Source: Methanobacteriota archaeon
GTDB taxonomy: Archaea; Thermoplasmatota; Poseidoniia; Poseidoniales; Poseidoniaceae
Direction: 5' to 3'
Assembly: GCA_002725275.1 (NCBI GenBank)
Contig: PBOE01000004.1
Span: 54,194-69,130, forward strand
Length of the DNA stretch: 14,937 bases
Part shown: piece by piece, positions 7,124 to 14,920 of the stretch
Layout: each line of letters begins with the position of its first letter
Numbering within the stretch: the first letter of the stretch is position 1
The notes under the pieces: model-generated
The model's database searches: none
What the model was told of the DNA's origin: nothing
Seen by the model: only the letters and a program-made list of their open reading frames with translations
Made by a program: the position numbers and the translations under genes

Positions 7124-8691
7124 GCAAACCAGTGAGGGAGCGGCCGTTCATAGCCGGCGAGGCGCAAACCGCTCACGGCCGCCGTCTCGTGGTTGAGCGC
7201 TCGGAGGTGTTTTCGTTCCAGCATGTCGATGCTGTTGATCCCGATGCGGCGCAATTCTGCGGCCAAATCCTCCTGCGTGCCATGAAGCCAGTAAGCGATG
7301 TCTTCGGTGTCGGCCATGGGTGCAGCGCAACTGACGATGTCCACGCCCGAGGCCATCAGAACGGCGAGGTCGTGGCCGCTGGCTGCAAACCCGAGCAAAA
7401 AGCCCGTTTGGGTTGTGCCATCGGTGAGATGCTCTTTCTTGGAACGGCCGGTCATGGGCAGAGCCGCCGCCTCGGAGATGCCCGAACCGTCCTCGATTCT
7501 GGCCATGGCGATGTCGAGTCCGTGGTGGGCGGCCCGAGCATGGAGGGCTTGGACTCGACCGATGGCGTCCACCAAGCCTGCAGGGGCGTTGGCAACCGCA
7601 AGGGAGCGCAAGGCCACCAGCAACCCATCCAAATGTTCGGCGTCCATCGGTGGCAGGTTGCTCAGATCGATCATGAAACCGCCCGCACCGGGCAGGGCCT
7701 GACCAACGCTCAGGAGGTTCGCTCGTTCCACGATCATCACGTCCACCGCTCGGGGATGGTCGGCCACCATGGCTGGATGGCGATTGAGAATGGTTTTCAC
7801 CGATTCGTCCGCTTTTTTTGCTGGCGTCATGGTCTCGCCCGAATCCAAGCAGGGCAGGAGCGGCAACGGCAGGGCCAGGGATTGAACGGTTTCAGCCAAA
7901 CCCAGCAAGGCGACGGTGTCAACGGTCTCGTAGGGCCGGAGTTGTTGGGCATCGCTGGTCAACCCGATGTTGGATAAGTCGTCGGAGGATACCGAGTAGA
8001 TGTTCTGTTCCATCTGCAACCCCACTTGGGGCGTGAGGCAAACGGCGTCCGAGGGAACGTGCATGGTCTCGTCTTCGAGCAACGCATTGATGTCCTTGAG
8101 TTCGCCCTTTTCCAGCGGTCGCAACACGACGCCTGGCGGTGGGGAGGGGCAACGTCCGTTCACCACGATACGTCCGCCGGTCATGCCAGCGCCTGGGTCG
8201 GGGCCGACGTCACCGTGAACCACGATGAGCCCGTCTTCCATGCCTCCACCGACACGGGCGCCGGCTGCTCCTCGAATGAAGAGATGGCCGCCCGTCATTT
8301 CTGCGCCAGCGTCATCACCGCATCCATCGAGCACGGTGACTGAACCGCTGGCCATCCTGTAAGCGGTAAAGTGACCCGCCATGCGCTCACAGACCACCGT
8401 TGTGCCCTGATTGGCTGCGCCGAGGAAACCGCCTGCATCGCCCTGAAGCGTAAACGTACCACCGGTTCCAAAGGCCGCAACCCAAGAGCCGAGGACGCCC
8501 AAGGCTCGGAGCCGTGCCCCCTCGGGCAGAGCCGGGCAAAGCCCCAGTTCTCCGTTCTTTGGCACGGGGTCGCCTGCGTTGGTCCATCCGATGCGAAGGA
8601 TGGCGTTTTGTTCGGCGGCGGCGGCCAAGCGAGGACCCAACTTTTCGTTGATGTTCATGGACCGCTGGACGACCTCGGAAACATCCGCCAT
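7117..8691 (-). CDS. Glutamate-synthase-like protein: GXGXG beta-helix plus degenerate FMN-barrel-like C-terminus
   Basis: About 524 residues from ATG 8691. An in-frame GTG at 8715 would add eight, but the ATG opens the natural-looking MADVSEVVQ. Residues about 70-185 match the GXGXG right-handed beta-helix found at the C-terminus of glutamate synthase (GltB) and in FwdC. The key stretch holds AGHFTAYRMASGSVTVLDG, then the diagnostic MTGG (132-135) and regular GG/GD turns. Residues about 360-515 look like a worn version of the glutamate-synthase FMN barrel tail: TDGTTQTGFLLGFAASG (423-439) recalls the DGGxRTGRDV strand, GTQEDLAAELRRIGI (471-485) recalls the ATQDPxLR region, and SIDMLERKHL follows. 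I see no CxxxxxCxxxxC iron-sulfur motif and no N-terminal Cys amidotransferase, so independent glutamate synthase activity is unlikely. It is the first gene of the run with pheT and the SRAP gene. The function is unknown; a scaffold or a subunit of a split synthase is possible. Confidence 0.82.
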   Translation of the reverse strand: MADVSEVVQRSMNINEKLGPRLAAAAEQNAILRIGWTNAGDPVPKNGELGLCPALPEGARLRALGVLGSWVAAFGTGGTFTLQGDAGGFLGAANQGTTVVCERMAGHFTAYRMASGSVTVLDGCGDDAGAEMTGGHLFIRGAAGARVGGGMEDGLIVVHGDVGPDPGAGMTGGRIVVNGRCPSPPPGVVLRPLEKGELKDINALLEDETMHVPSDAVCLTPQVGLQMEQNIYSVSSDDLSNIGLTSDAQQLRPYETVDTVALLGLAETVQSLALPLPLLPCLDSGETMTPAKKADESVKTILNRHPAMVADHPRAVDVMIVERANLLSVGQALPGAGGFMIDLSNLPPMDAEHLDGLLVALRSLAVANAPAGLVDAIGRVQALHARAAHHGLDIAMARIEDGSGISEAAALPMTGRSKKEHLTDGTTQTGFLLGFAASGHDLAVLMASGVDIVSCAAPMADTEDIAYWLHGTQEDLAAELRRIGINSIDMLERKHLRALNHETAAVSGLRLAGYERPLPHWFAR

Positions 8692-8715
8692 GATGGAGGG
8701 TCGTGCCTCACCCAC

Positions 8716-8827
8716 AAATAGACTGCTGTTGGGTGTGGACGCGTTGGTTGATTTGGGGTGATAAGGTAGGCCTCCACCGGTTGAGAAGCCTTATTGACGG
8801 CCTTCATGAGCAGCAAACGGTGAAGTC
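8716..8827. promoter_or_regulatory. Divergent intergenic region between the GXGXG gene and GAPDH
   Basis: This stretch must hold both promoters. For GAPDH the best candidate is CCTTATTG (8789-8796), a weak TATA-like element that would place the transcript start close to the ribosome-binding site. For the minus-strand gene a weak CAAATCAA near 8747-8754 is the only AT-rich patch at a sensible distance. No strong hairpin, operator repeat or RNA gene is seen. Confidence 0.35.
8819..8823 (+). promoter_or_regulatory. Shine-Dalgarno of the GAPDH gene
   Basis: GGTGA lies four bases before the ATG at 8828. The spacing is short but the core matches the archaeal anti-Shine-Dalgarno. It supports this ATG over any internal start. 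Confidence 0.5.
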
Positions 8828-9865
8828 ATGACCATCAAAGTCGCCATCAACGGATACGGTACCATCGGAAAGCGCGTGGCTGACGCCGTGGACGCCCAAG
8901 ACGACATGGAGATCATCGGTGTCACCAAAACCCGACCGTCCTTCGGCTGTGATCTCGCGGTGAGGAAGGGCTATCCTCTCTACTGCACGTACAACGACGC
9001 CGAGAAAATTGCGGCGTTTGAGCCGGCTGGCTACACCTGCCTCGGCGGGCTAGACGACCTATTGGCCGTGGCTGATGTCGTTGTGGATTGTTCACCCGGC
9101 AAGGTCGGGGCGGCCAACAAGGAAGCCTACGTGAAGGCCGGCGTGAAGTACATCTTCCAAGGTGGAGAAAAACACGCGATGGCCGAGATGTCCTACACCT
9201 CCTCCGCCAACCACGCAGAAAACCTCAACGCAGCCGGTACCAGGGTGGTGTCCTGCAACACCACGGGTCTTTCCCGTACGCTGGTGCCACTGTACGAACA
9301 CTGCGGCTCATTGAAGGTTGAATGCACGATGATCCGCCGAGCCGCCGACCCCGGTGATTCCAAGAAAGGGCCCATCAACGCCATCAAACCGGTTCTCAAG
9401 GTCCCCTCCCATCACGGCCCGGACGTGATGACGGTGAAGCCAGAAATCGACATCAATTCCATGGCCGTTGCAGTTCCAACCACCCTGATGCACTGCCATT
9501 CCATCGTCGCTTTCCTCCCCGAGGGGCACGGCCTCACCACGGCCAGCGTGCTTGAACTGTGGAGGCAACATCCCCGCATCATCATCATGAACGGTTCCGA
9601 AACCAACATCACGACCACGGCAGAAGTCATGGAGTACGCAAGGGACATCGGACGGAAGTGGGGGGACCTCCACGAAATCTTCGTGTGGGAGGACGGTGTC
9701 AAACTCGATGGAGACACGCTGTACTACTTCCAAGCCATTCACCAGGAGTCCGATGTCATCCCCGAAAACGTTGATGCCATCCGTGCGTTGATGGGCACCG
9801 AAGATGACTGGAGGGCCTCCGTTGCCAAAACCGACGCAGCCATTTCTGCTTATAACGGTCTCTGA
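8828..9865 (+). CDS. gap: Glyceraldehyde-3-phosphate dehydrogenase, archaeal type II
   Basis: Phosphorylating GAPDH that interconverts glyceraldehyde 3-phosphate and 1,3-bisphosphoglycerate; in archaea it mostly serves gluconeogenesis. The 345-residue length is normal. The N-terminal Rossmann motif is VAINGYGTIGKRVADAV (5-21). GVTKTRPSF (31-39) sits after the second strand, the region that sets NAD/NADP choice. DCSPGKVGAANKEAY (87-101) and IFQGGEKHA (109-117) are typical of the archaeal family. The catalytic Cys is C143 in VVSCNTTGLSRT, and the general-base His lies in TLMHCHSI (H222 most likely). It also has TMIRRAADPGDSKKGPINAI, a phosphate-binding part of the catalytic domain. The protein differs clearly from bacterial/eukaryotic GAPDH, which carries a different catalytic signature. 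It is divergent from the GXGXG gene and 67 bases upstream of the protease gene; no functional link to the latter is obvious. Confidence 0.97.
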   Translation: MTIKVAINGYGTIGKRVADAVDAQDDMEIIGVTKTRPSFGCDLAVRKGYPLYCTYNDAEKIAAFEPAGYTCLGGLDDLLAVADVVVDCSPGKVGAANKEAYVKAGVKYIFQGGEKHAMAEMSYTSSANHAENLNAAGTRVVSCNTTGLSRTLVPLYEHCGSLKVECTMIRRAADPGDSKKGPINAIKPVLKVPSHHGPDVMTVKPEIDINSMAVAVPTTLMHCHSIVAFLPEGHGLTTASVLELWRQHPRIIIMNGSETNITTTAEVMEYARDIGRKWGDLHEIFVWEDGVKLDGDTLYYFQAIHQESDVIPENVDAIRALMGTEDDWRASVAKTDAAISAYNGL

Positions 9866-9902
9866 ACCACCACGAAGCCTGCACAGCACAGTCAAGAGCG
9901 AC

Positions 9903-9911
9903 CTTCAAAAG
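9903..9911 (+). promoter_or_regulatory. Weak TATA-like element before the subtilase gene
   Basis: CTTCAAAAG is the most AT-rich patch in the gap and is centred about 25 bases before ATG 9933. It fits a leaderless archaeal promoter, in line with the lack of a Shine-Dalgarno at that ATG. The call is weak because the match to the TATA consensus is poor. Confidence 0.25.
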
Positions 9912-9932
9912 CCTCTGACCGGTCCGCAGACC

Positions 9933-12900
9933 ATGCTTTCGCGAGCTTCGCTGCTGCTCGTACTTCTCCTGCTGGTCTCCGCACCGCTTTCCGTGCTCGC
10001 TGAAAGCACGGTGGAGGCCCCTAAGGTTGTGGCTTCTTCGACCGACGATGCGGCGCTGACGGAGGACCAGCGGCTGGCGCTTGCAGCCTCCCATTGGAAC
10101 CTGATGCCGCAAGCCTCCGTGGAAGCGGTGGCGTTGATGCCAGCCACGGGGATGCTTCACCTCGCCCTGGGTTCCTTCGACCCGTTGCTGGGCGAGGGAC
10201 CAGAAGTCCCTGATGCCTTCTTGCGAATCAACGATGCGGCGAGCACCGGGATGGTGATGTTGCAGCTCGAGACGCCGGACGGCGAGGTGTTGAACCGTCT
10301 GGTCAAACAACACGACCTGACCGTTCTCGATGTTCTCCATGACGAGGGCTGGCTGGTTCGGCTTCCTGCTGCGGCCTCGTCGTCGTTTGACGAACTTCAG
10401 CAGGAAGAAGGCGTACGTTGGGTCGGTCAACACCAACCCGGTTGGCGTGTCGCTCCCGTTCTGCTGACGCAACCGGCCTCAGCCGCAGCACTGGCCATCA
10501 TCCCCACGCCGGATTTGGGTGTTGGCGGGTACGGCGTTCTCGCCACCGACATCGTTCGTTTTGGGGCCGTCGAAGCCTCGTGCGATGCATGGATGTGCCA
10601 GGCCCTGGTCGAGCCCACCTCGGCGGCCGACCTTGTTCGGCATTTGGCCCGTGACGGTCGAATCCTTTGGACGGAACCGACGGAGGAACTACGCGTCCAC
10701 AACGCCATTGCCTGGTCCATTGCTGGCGTTCAGGGAGTGGCCAACAACGCCACCTTCACGCTGGACGGTTCGGGTGAGATGATCGCCGTTGCTGACACCG
10801 GTCTGGACCAGAATCACCCCGACCTTAGTGGGCGCGTCGCTGCCACGAACACGCAGTTTGGCCTTGACCCCTCACCGGCCGACTCCAACAGCGGGCACGG
10901 TACGCACATCGCCATCTCGGTGTTAGGGAACGGCTCGGGAGACGCTGACGCACGGGGCGTTGCACCTGCGGCGAACCTCGTCATGTATGCGTTGGAACAC
11001 GACCCAACGGGAACGTTCGGTCGCATCGGTTCGATTTACGACATGCTTCGGGACGCCGAACAAATGACCGCTCGAATTTCGGTCAACGCTTGGGGTTTGA
11101 ACGGAAATTTCGGCCAATACACGGCGGATGCACGTTCCGTTGACACCTTTGTCCACGACCGCAAGGATTTGACGCCGATCTTTTCAGTCGGCGACCGGGG
11201 CACTTCCGGCACCTCACAGGTCTCTTCACCCGCCACTGGCAAAAACGTCATCGCCGTGGGGGCATCGACCACGGGAGTGGCCGGCACGCCCGCCGCTGGG
11301 GCCGTCGTCAACTTCTCATCGCTTGGTCCAAGTCTTGACGGTCGCATCAAGCCCGATGTGGTCGCTCCCGGTGTCGGAATCTGCTCCGGACTGGCGGAGG
11401 AGGCCAAGAACCCCGCTGGACCCTCATGCTTGAGTGGCTCGCACGCAGGGGGCAATTCCTACTACATGGCGCTCAGCGGTACGTCTCAAGCGACGGCCAT
11501 CGCTTCGGGTGTGGCCGGTTTGACACGGGAATTCATCCGAGAACAGGTCGGCGTTTCTTCTCCCTCCAGTTCGCTGGTCAAAGCAGCGCTGATCAACGGT
11601 GCCCGAGACTTGGGGACACCTGACATCCCGAACGCTGCGGAGGGCTGGGGTGAGGTCAATTTGGAGCGGACGGTCCTTCCCATGGACGGGTCAACGCCGC
11701 TCGATACCTACATGGACGACAAAAAGGTCCTCTCTCCAGGCTTTGGCCTGTTGTACTCGTTCTCCCTCGACCCCTCCCACGGGATTGACATCACGCTGGC
11801 GTGGACCGACGAAGCCGGCAGCGCCATCGCACCTCAAAGCGAAGCGAGGTTGGTCAACAACCTCGATTTGGTGCTGGTGGGTCCGGACGGTAGCGAGTGG
11901 CTTGGAAACGACTTCAGTCAAGGGTTCACCACCACGGGCGGTCAAGCGGACGAGGTCAACAACGTCGAGCGCATCCGGGTTGCGCCCGGTGCTCTCCCCG
12001 CCGGCGCCGCAGACTATGTGGTGAAAGTGCTCCACCGCGGCGGGACTCAGCAGGATTTCGCCTTGGTCATGAGCGCCGTCGCCACCCCTACGCCGCAACC
12101 GGACTTGGCCGTTTTTGACGGAAGCATCCTTCTGTCCTCAGAAAACCCACTCAAGGACGACCTGGTTTCCATTCGGCTGGCTTGGGTGAATCAAGGGACG
12201 AGCACGACGCCGTCGTTTGACATCGTGCTCGAGGACACCACGGCGCAAACCGTTCTCGCCACGGCGACCCGACCTGCCTTGGGTCCCGGTATGATTGACT
12301 CCTACACCATTTTCCATCAGTTCACGACCACCGGGACGCACACCTTGCGGCTCAGCGTTGACACCGGTGGAGCGGTTGATGAGATGAACGACGCCGTCAC
12401 AGGCACCGACAACAACGTGTGGGTTCAGGACGTCGAGGTCATGGCTTTGGGTGTCCGGGTGGTCGTCGCCAATCCGGACGGGAGTGTTCCCACCACGAGT
12501 GAGCAGCGGGCGGCCAACGCTCAGATGGTTCTGGACGTCCGTAACGATTCTGGCATCGACGTCCCCTTGTCCATCCTCCACGAGGGAACGGGAAACCAAT
12601 CCGTTTCGGTGTCCGCCACCATGGTTCAGATTCCAGTCCCCGGACGTGAGGATTTCTTCCTGCCTAGCCCCGACATGTGGACACGGACGTTCGATCAGAC
12701 CCCCACGTTCACGTTGACCGCACAGGGCACTCAAGATGCGAACAAATCGCTCAATCTCCGGCTCGAGGACATCGATGCTGACCTGACCAGCGACCCCTCA
12801 AATCCTCGATACGTGCGAGCCGGAACCTACGTCATCGAGGTCTCGGCCCGGTACGAATTCCAGCCAACCGTGACCCACACCCAGCGAATCACCATTGAGG

Positions 12901-14903
12901 TGGAACAACTCGATCAGGTGCAGGTCGTGGCGGCCGGTACCTCCGGCCTCCAGGCGATTCCCGGCGAATCCAGCGTGTTTTCCATCTCGGTTCGCAACAC
13001 CGGCAACGCCCCCGCTCAGTACAGTTTAGACTGCATTTCCGCCCAGCGCTGGCAGGTCATGTTGGGGACCTCAAACTCCTCGCAGTTGGATTTCGAACCG
13101 CTCAACATTCTGGAGTACCTCCCCATGTCAATTCGTGTGTTCGTCCCCCTCGTGGCCGACGGCATGCCCGCTGCCGGCGACACGGACACCGTCACATGCT
13201 ACGTAACCTCGCTAACGGACACCACCATGAACTTCACCGAAACGGTCACGATCACCGTTCTTGCACAGGAATCCTTTGATGTCCATCTGGAAGACGAAGA
13301 AGGACGCGTCGGACCCAACCATCTTGCTTCCGACGTGGCCGTCGACAGCGGCCAAATGGTGTTCATGAACATGAGCATCGAAAACACCGGGAACATCGAA
13401 ATCAGCGTCGACGTTTCGGTTCTGCCGGACAACCCTCAATGGGCCATCCAAGTCTCCCACGATGGCGTTGATGATTCGCGCAGGGTGGCGCTGACGCTCG
13501 GACCGGGGCAAACCACCCAGGTGCAGTTCATATTCGGCGTGCCCGTCACCGCCGAGGAAGGCGACAGCAACGTGTTCACCATCAGGACCGAGCGCAGCCT
13601 CTCAAATTTCCGACAAAACATCACCACGCTGGTGGTGAAAGATGAGCTCGGTGTTGTGCTGACACCACCGGCTGACAACCGCATCGACACGCGCATTGCG
13701 GACGTCTTTTCCTACGGAGAATTCGTGGTGAAGAACACGGGAAACACCAACCTCGGACTCACTTGGACCCACGGCTTGGCACCGGACGGTTGGACGGTTG
13801 GGTTTGCCAACCCCACGGTCTACCTCGAACCTCGGGAAGAGAAAATCGTCCGATTTGGACTGATTCCACCGGCGCAGGCTGCGGCGACTGAAGACGCCTT
13901 TGAGGTCCTCATCAACGTCAACGCCACGAACAACGGTCGCTTTGTTGAAGCATCGGAAACGGTGACGGTGGGCGTCTTGCCCTCAGCCTTCGGCAACATC
14001 ACGGCCAGCAAGGCCGGCGAGGGTATCCTGCAGGGTATTTCCCGAGACAGTGGGCGCACGGAGATTTTCATCGTTCGCAACGACGGCAACACGCCGCTCA
14101 ACGCTGAGTTGACCGCCGTTCTCGTCGACAAGGAAAACGTCCAACGAACGGACTGGTCGGTTGACGTTTCCCCGGCAACCGTGGTGAACCTCGGCGTTGG
14201 TGAGGAAATTGAGGTCGAGGTTTCCTTGATGCCCGCCGATGACGTCGAGCGGGGGGCGTCCTTCCTTCTGCTCAACCTGAGCACAGACCAGGCCTTGGTG
14301 ACGTCCATCCAGCGCGACGTCAGCGTCGAAATCGCCACCGGTGCCGGCGGCCTGTTCAACATCCTTCCACCGGCCGTCAGCATCACGTTGGTGGTTGCTT
14401 TGCTGGGGGCTGGCTTGATTCTGGCGCGGCGAATGAAGGCTTCGGGAGCCCTTGTGGACGACGGCGCATCGCTGGTCGCCCCCAACACCCACACGAACCC
14501 GGACATGCTCGGAGAGCGGCGTGATGAAGCCCTTGATTTGGGGACCGCCGTTGATGAATTGACCAGTGGCGAAGTCAGCGATGAGGAGATCGCTCAAGCC
14601 ATCATGCAATCCATGGATTTGCCGGCCACTCCCGCCGCCGTTCCCAAAGGCTTGCCTCCGACTGGCATGCCGCCGAAAGCCAATCTCCCGCCCGGTATGC
14701 CGCCAGCAGGTATGCCACCAGCACCAGCCAAAACCTTGCCCCAGCTGCCCTTGCCCGCTCCTGCACCGGCGCCCGTGCAACCGGCCGCCCCAGCGCCGAC
14801 CGTCGCACAGGGGCCCCCGTTGCCCCCTGGCGGTCTTCCCGCCGGTTGGACCATGGAACAGTGGCAGCATTACGGCCATGAGTGGCTCAAGCGCCAAGGC
14901 TGA
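9933..14903 (+). CDS. Large secreted, membrane-anchored subtilisin-like protease (S8) with CARDB/NEW3-like modules
   Basis: A 1656-residue extracellular serine protease. The frame is open from 9804, but ATG 9933 is chosen because it opens the signal peptide MLSRASLLLVLLLLVSAPLS directly; earlier starts would run into the GAPDH gene. The long propeptide (about 25-265) holds two similar blocks (one ends VRWVGQHQPGW, the other ILWTEPTEE), as in KP-43-type subtilases. The catalytic domain has VADTGLD (D288), NSGHGTH (H322) and SGTSQATA (S518). The usual oxyanion-hole AGN is SVGD (D421). A jelly-roll-like beta-barrel (LAWTDEAGS, LVNNLDLVLVGPDG) follows, then a CARDB-like domain near 720-825 and about four NEW3-like modules (NTGN, NTGN, NTGN, NDGN turns) to about 1470. 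A membrane helix lies near 1478-1500 before RRMK. The tail is acidic, then Pro-rich with GMPP repeats, and ends GWTMEQWQHYGHEWLKRQG. Likely role: degrading external protein or processing surface proteins while held at the cell surface. Confidence 0.93.
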   Translation: MLSRASLLLVLLLLVSAPLSVLAESTVEAPKVVASSTDDAALTEDQRLALAASHWNLMPQASVEAVALMPATGMLHLALGSFDPLLGEGPEVPDAFLRINDAASTGMVMLQLETPDGEVLNRLVKQHDLTVLDVLHDEGWLVRLPAAASSSFDELQQEEGVRWVGQHQPGWRVAPVLLTQPASAAALAIIPTPDLGVGGYGVLATDIVRFGAVEASCDAWMCQALVEPTSAADLVRHLARDGRILWTEPTEELRVHNAIAWSIAGVQGVANNATFTLDGSGEMIAVADTGLDQNHPDLSGRVAATNTQFGLDPSPADSNSGHGTHIAISVLGNGSGDADARGVAPAANLVMYALEHDPTGTFGRIGSIYDMLRDAEQMTARISVNAWGLNGNFGQYTADARSVDTFVHDRKDLTPIFSVGDRGTSGTSQVSSPATGKNVIAVGASTTGVAGTPAAGAVVNFSSLGPSLDGRIKPDVVAPGVGICSGLAEEAKNPAGPSCLSGSHAGGNSYYMALSGTSQATAIASGVAGLTREFIREQVGVSSPSSSLVKAALINGARDLGTPDIPNAAEGWGEVNLERTVLPMDGSTPLDTYMDDKKVLSPGFGLLYSFSLDPSHGIDITLAWTDEAGSAIAPQSEARLVNNLDLVLVGPDGSEWLGNDFSQGFTTTGGQADEVNNVERIRVAPGALPAGAADYVVKVLHRGGTQQDFALVMSAVATPTPQPDLAVFDGSILLSSENPLKDDLVSIRLAWVNQGTSTTPSFDIVLEDTTAQTVLATATRPALGPGMIDSYTIFHQFTTTGTHTLRLSVDTGGAVDEMNDAVTGTDNNVWVQDVEVMALGVRVVVANPDGSVPTTSEQRAANAQMVLDVRNDSGIDVPLSILHEGTGNQSVSVSATMVQIPVPGREDFFLPSPDMWTRTFDQTPTFTLTAQGTQDANKSLNLRLEDIDADLTSDPSNPRYVRAGTYVIEVSARYEFQPTVTHTQRITIEVEQLDQVQVVAAGTSGLQAIPGESSVFSISVRNTGNAPAQYSLDCISAQRWQVMLGTSNSSQLDFEPLNILEYLPMSIRVFVPLVADGMPAAGDTDTVTCYVTSLTDTTMNFTETVTITVLAQESFDVHLEDEEGRVGPNHLASDVAVDSGQMVFMNMSIENTGNIEISVDVSVLPDNPQWAIQVSHDGVDDSRRVALTLGPGQTTQVQFIFGVPVTAEEGDSNVFTIRTERSLSNFRQNITTLVVKDELGVVLTPPADNRIDTRIADVFSYGEFVVKNTGNTNLGLTWTHGLAPDGWTVGFANPTVYLEPREEKIVRFGLIPPAQAAATEDAFEVLINVNATNNGRFVEASETVTVGVLPSAFGNITASKAGEGILQGISRDSGRTEIFIVRNDGNTPLNAELTAVLVDKENVQRTDWSVDVSPATVVNLGVGEEIEVEVSLMPADDVERGASFLLLNLSTDQALVTSIQRDVSVEIATGAGGLFNILPPAVSITLVVALLGAGLILARRMKASGALVDDGASLVAPNTHTNPDMLGERRDEALDLGTAVDELTSGEVSDEEIAQAIMQSMDLPATPAAVPKGLPPTGMPPKANLPPGMPPAGMPPAPAKTLPQLPLPAPAPAPVQPAAPAPTVAQGPPLPPGGLPAGWTMEQWQHYGHEWLKRQG
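14649..14730 (+). repeat. GMPP-type coding repeat in the subtilase tail
   Basis: Within the protease gene the tail codes for a run of short Pro units: LPP-x-GMPP, then NLPPGMPP, then AGMPP-APA. The DNA shows matching near-repeats of GGYATGCCNCCA. It is probably a flexible cytoplasmic linker, and such repeats can change length by slippage. Confidence 0.6.
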
Positions 14904-14920
14904 TTCATCAAGATTGAAAG

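Noticed and set aside
6145..7977. A 610-codon open frame on the plus strand opposite pheT and the GXGXG gene
   Set aside because: The minus strand holds two well-supported proteins across the whole span. The plus frame shows no domain, is rich in His/Gly/Val/Gln in the way of an antisense shadow, and bridges the boundary of two real genes. Codon bias in GC-rich DNA keeps such frames open.
8806..8823. A tiny upstream frame (MSSKR-stop) before GAPDH
   Set aside because: Its stop lies inside the Shine-Dalgarno of gap, which is suggestive of coupling, but five codons can arise by chance and it has no ribosome-binding site of its own.
9804..9932. N-terminal extension of the protease from an ATG inside the GAPDH gene
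   Set aside because: It would overlap GAPDH by 62 bases and bury the signal peptide behind 43 residues with no signal-like character. ATG 9933 places the hydrophobic core where a Sec signal needs it.
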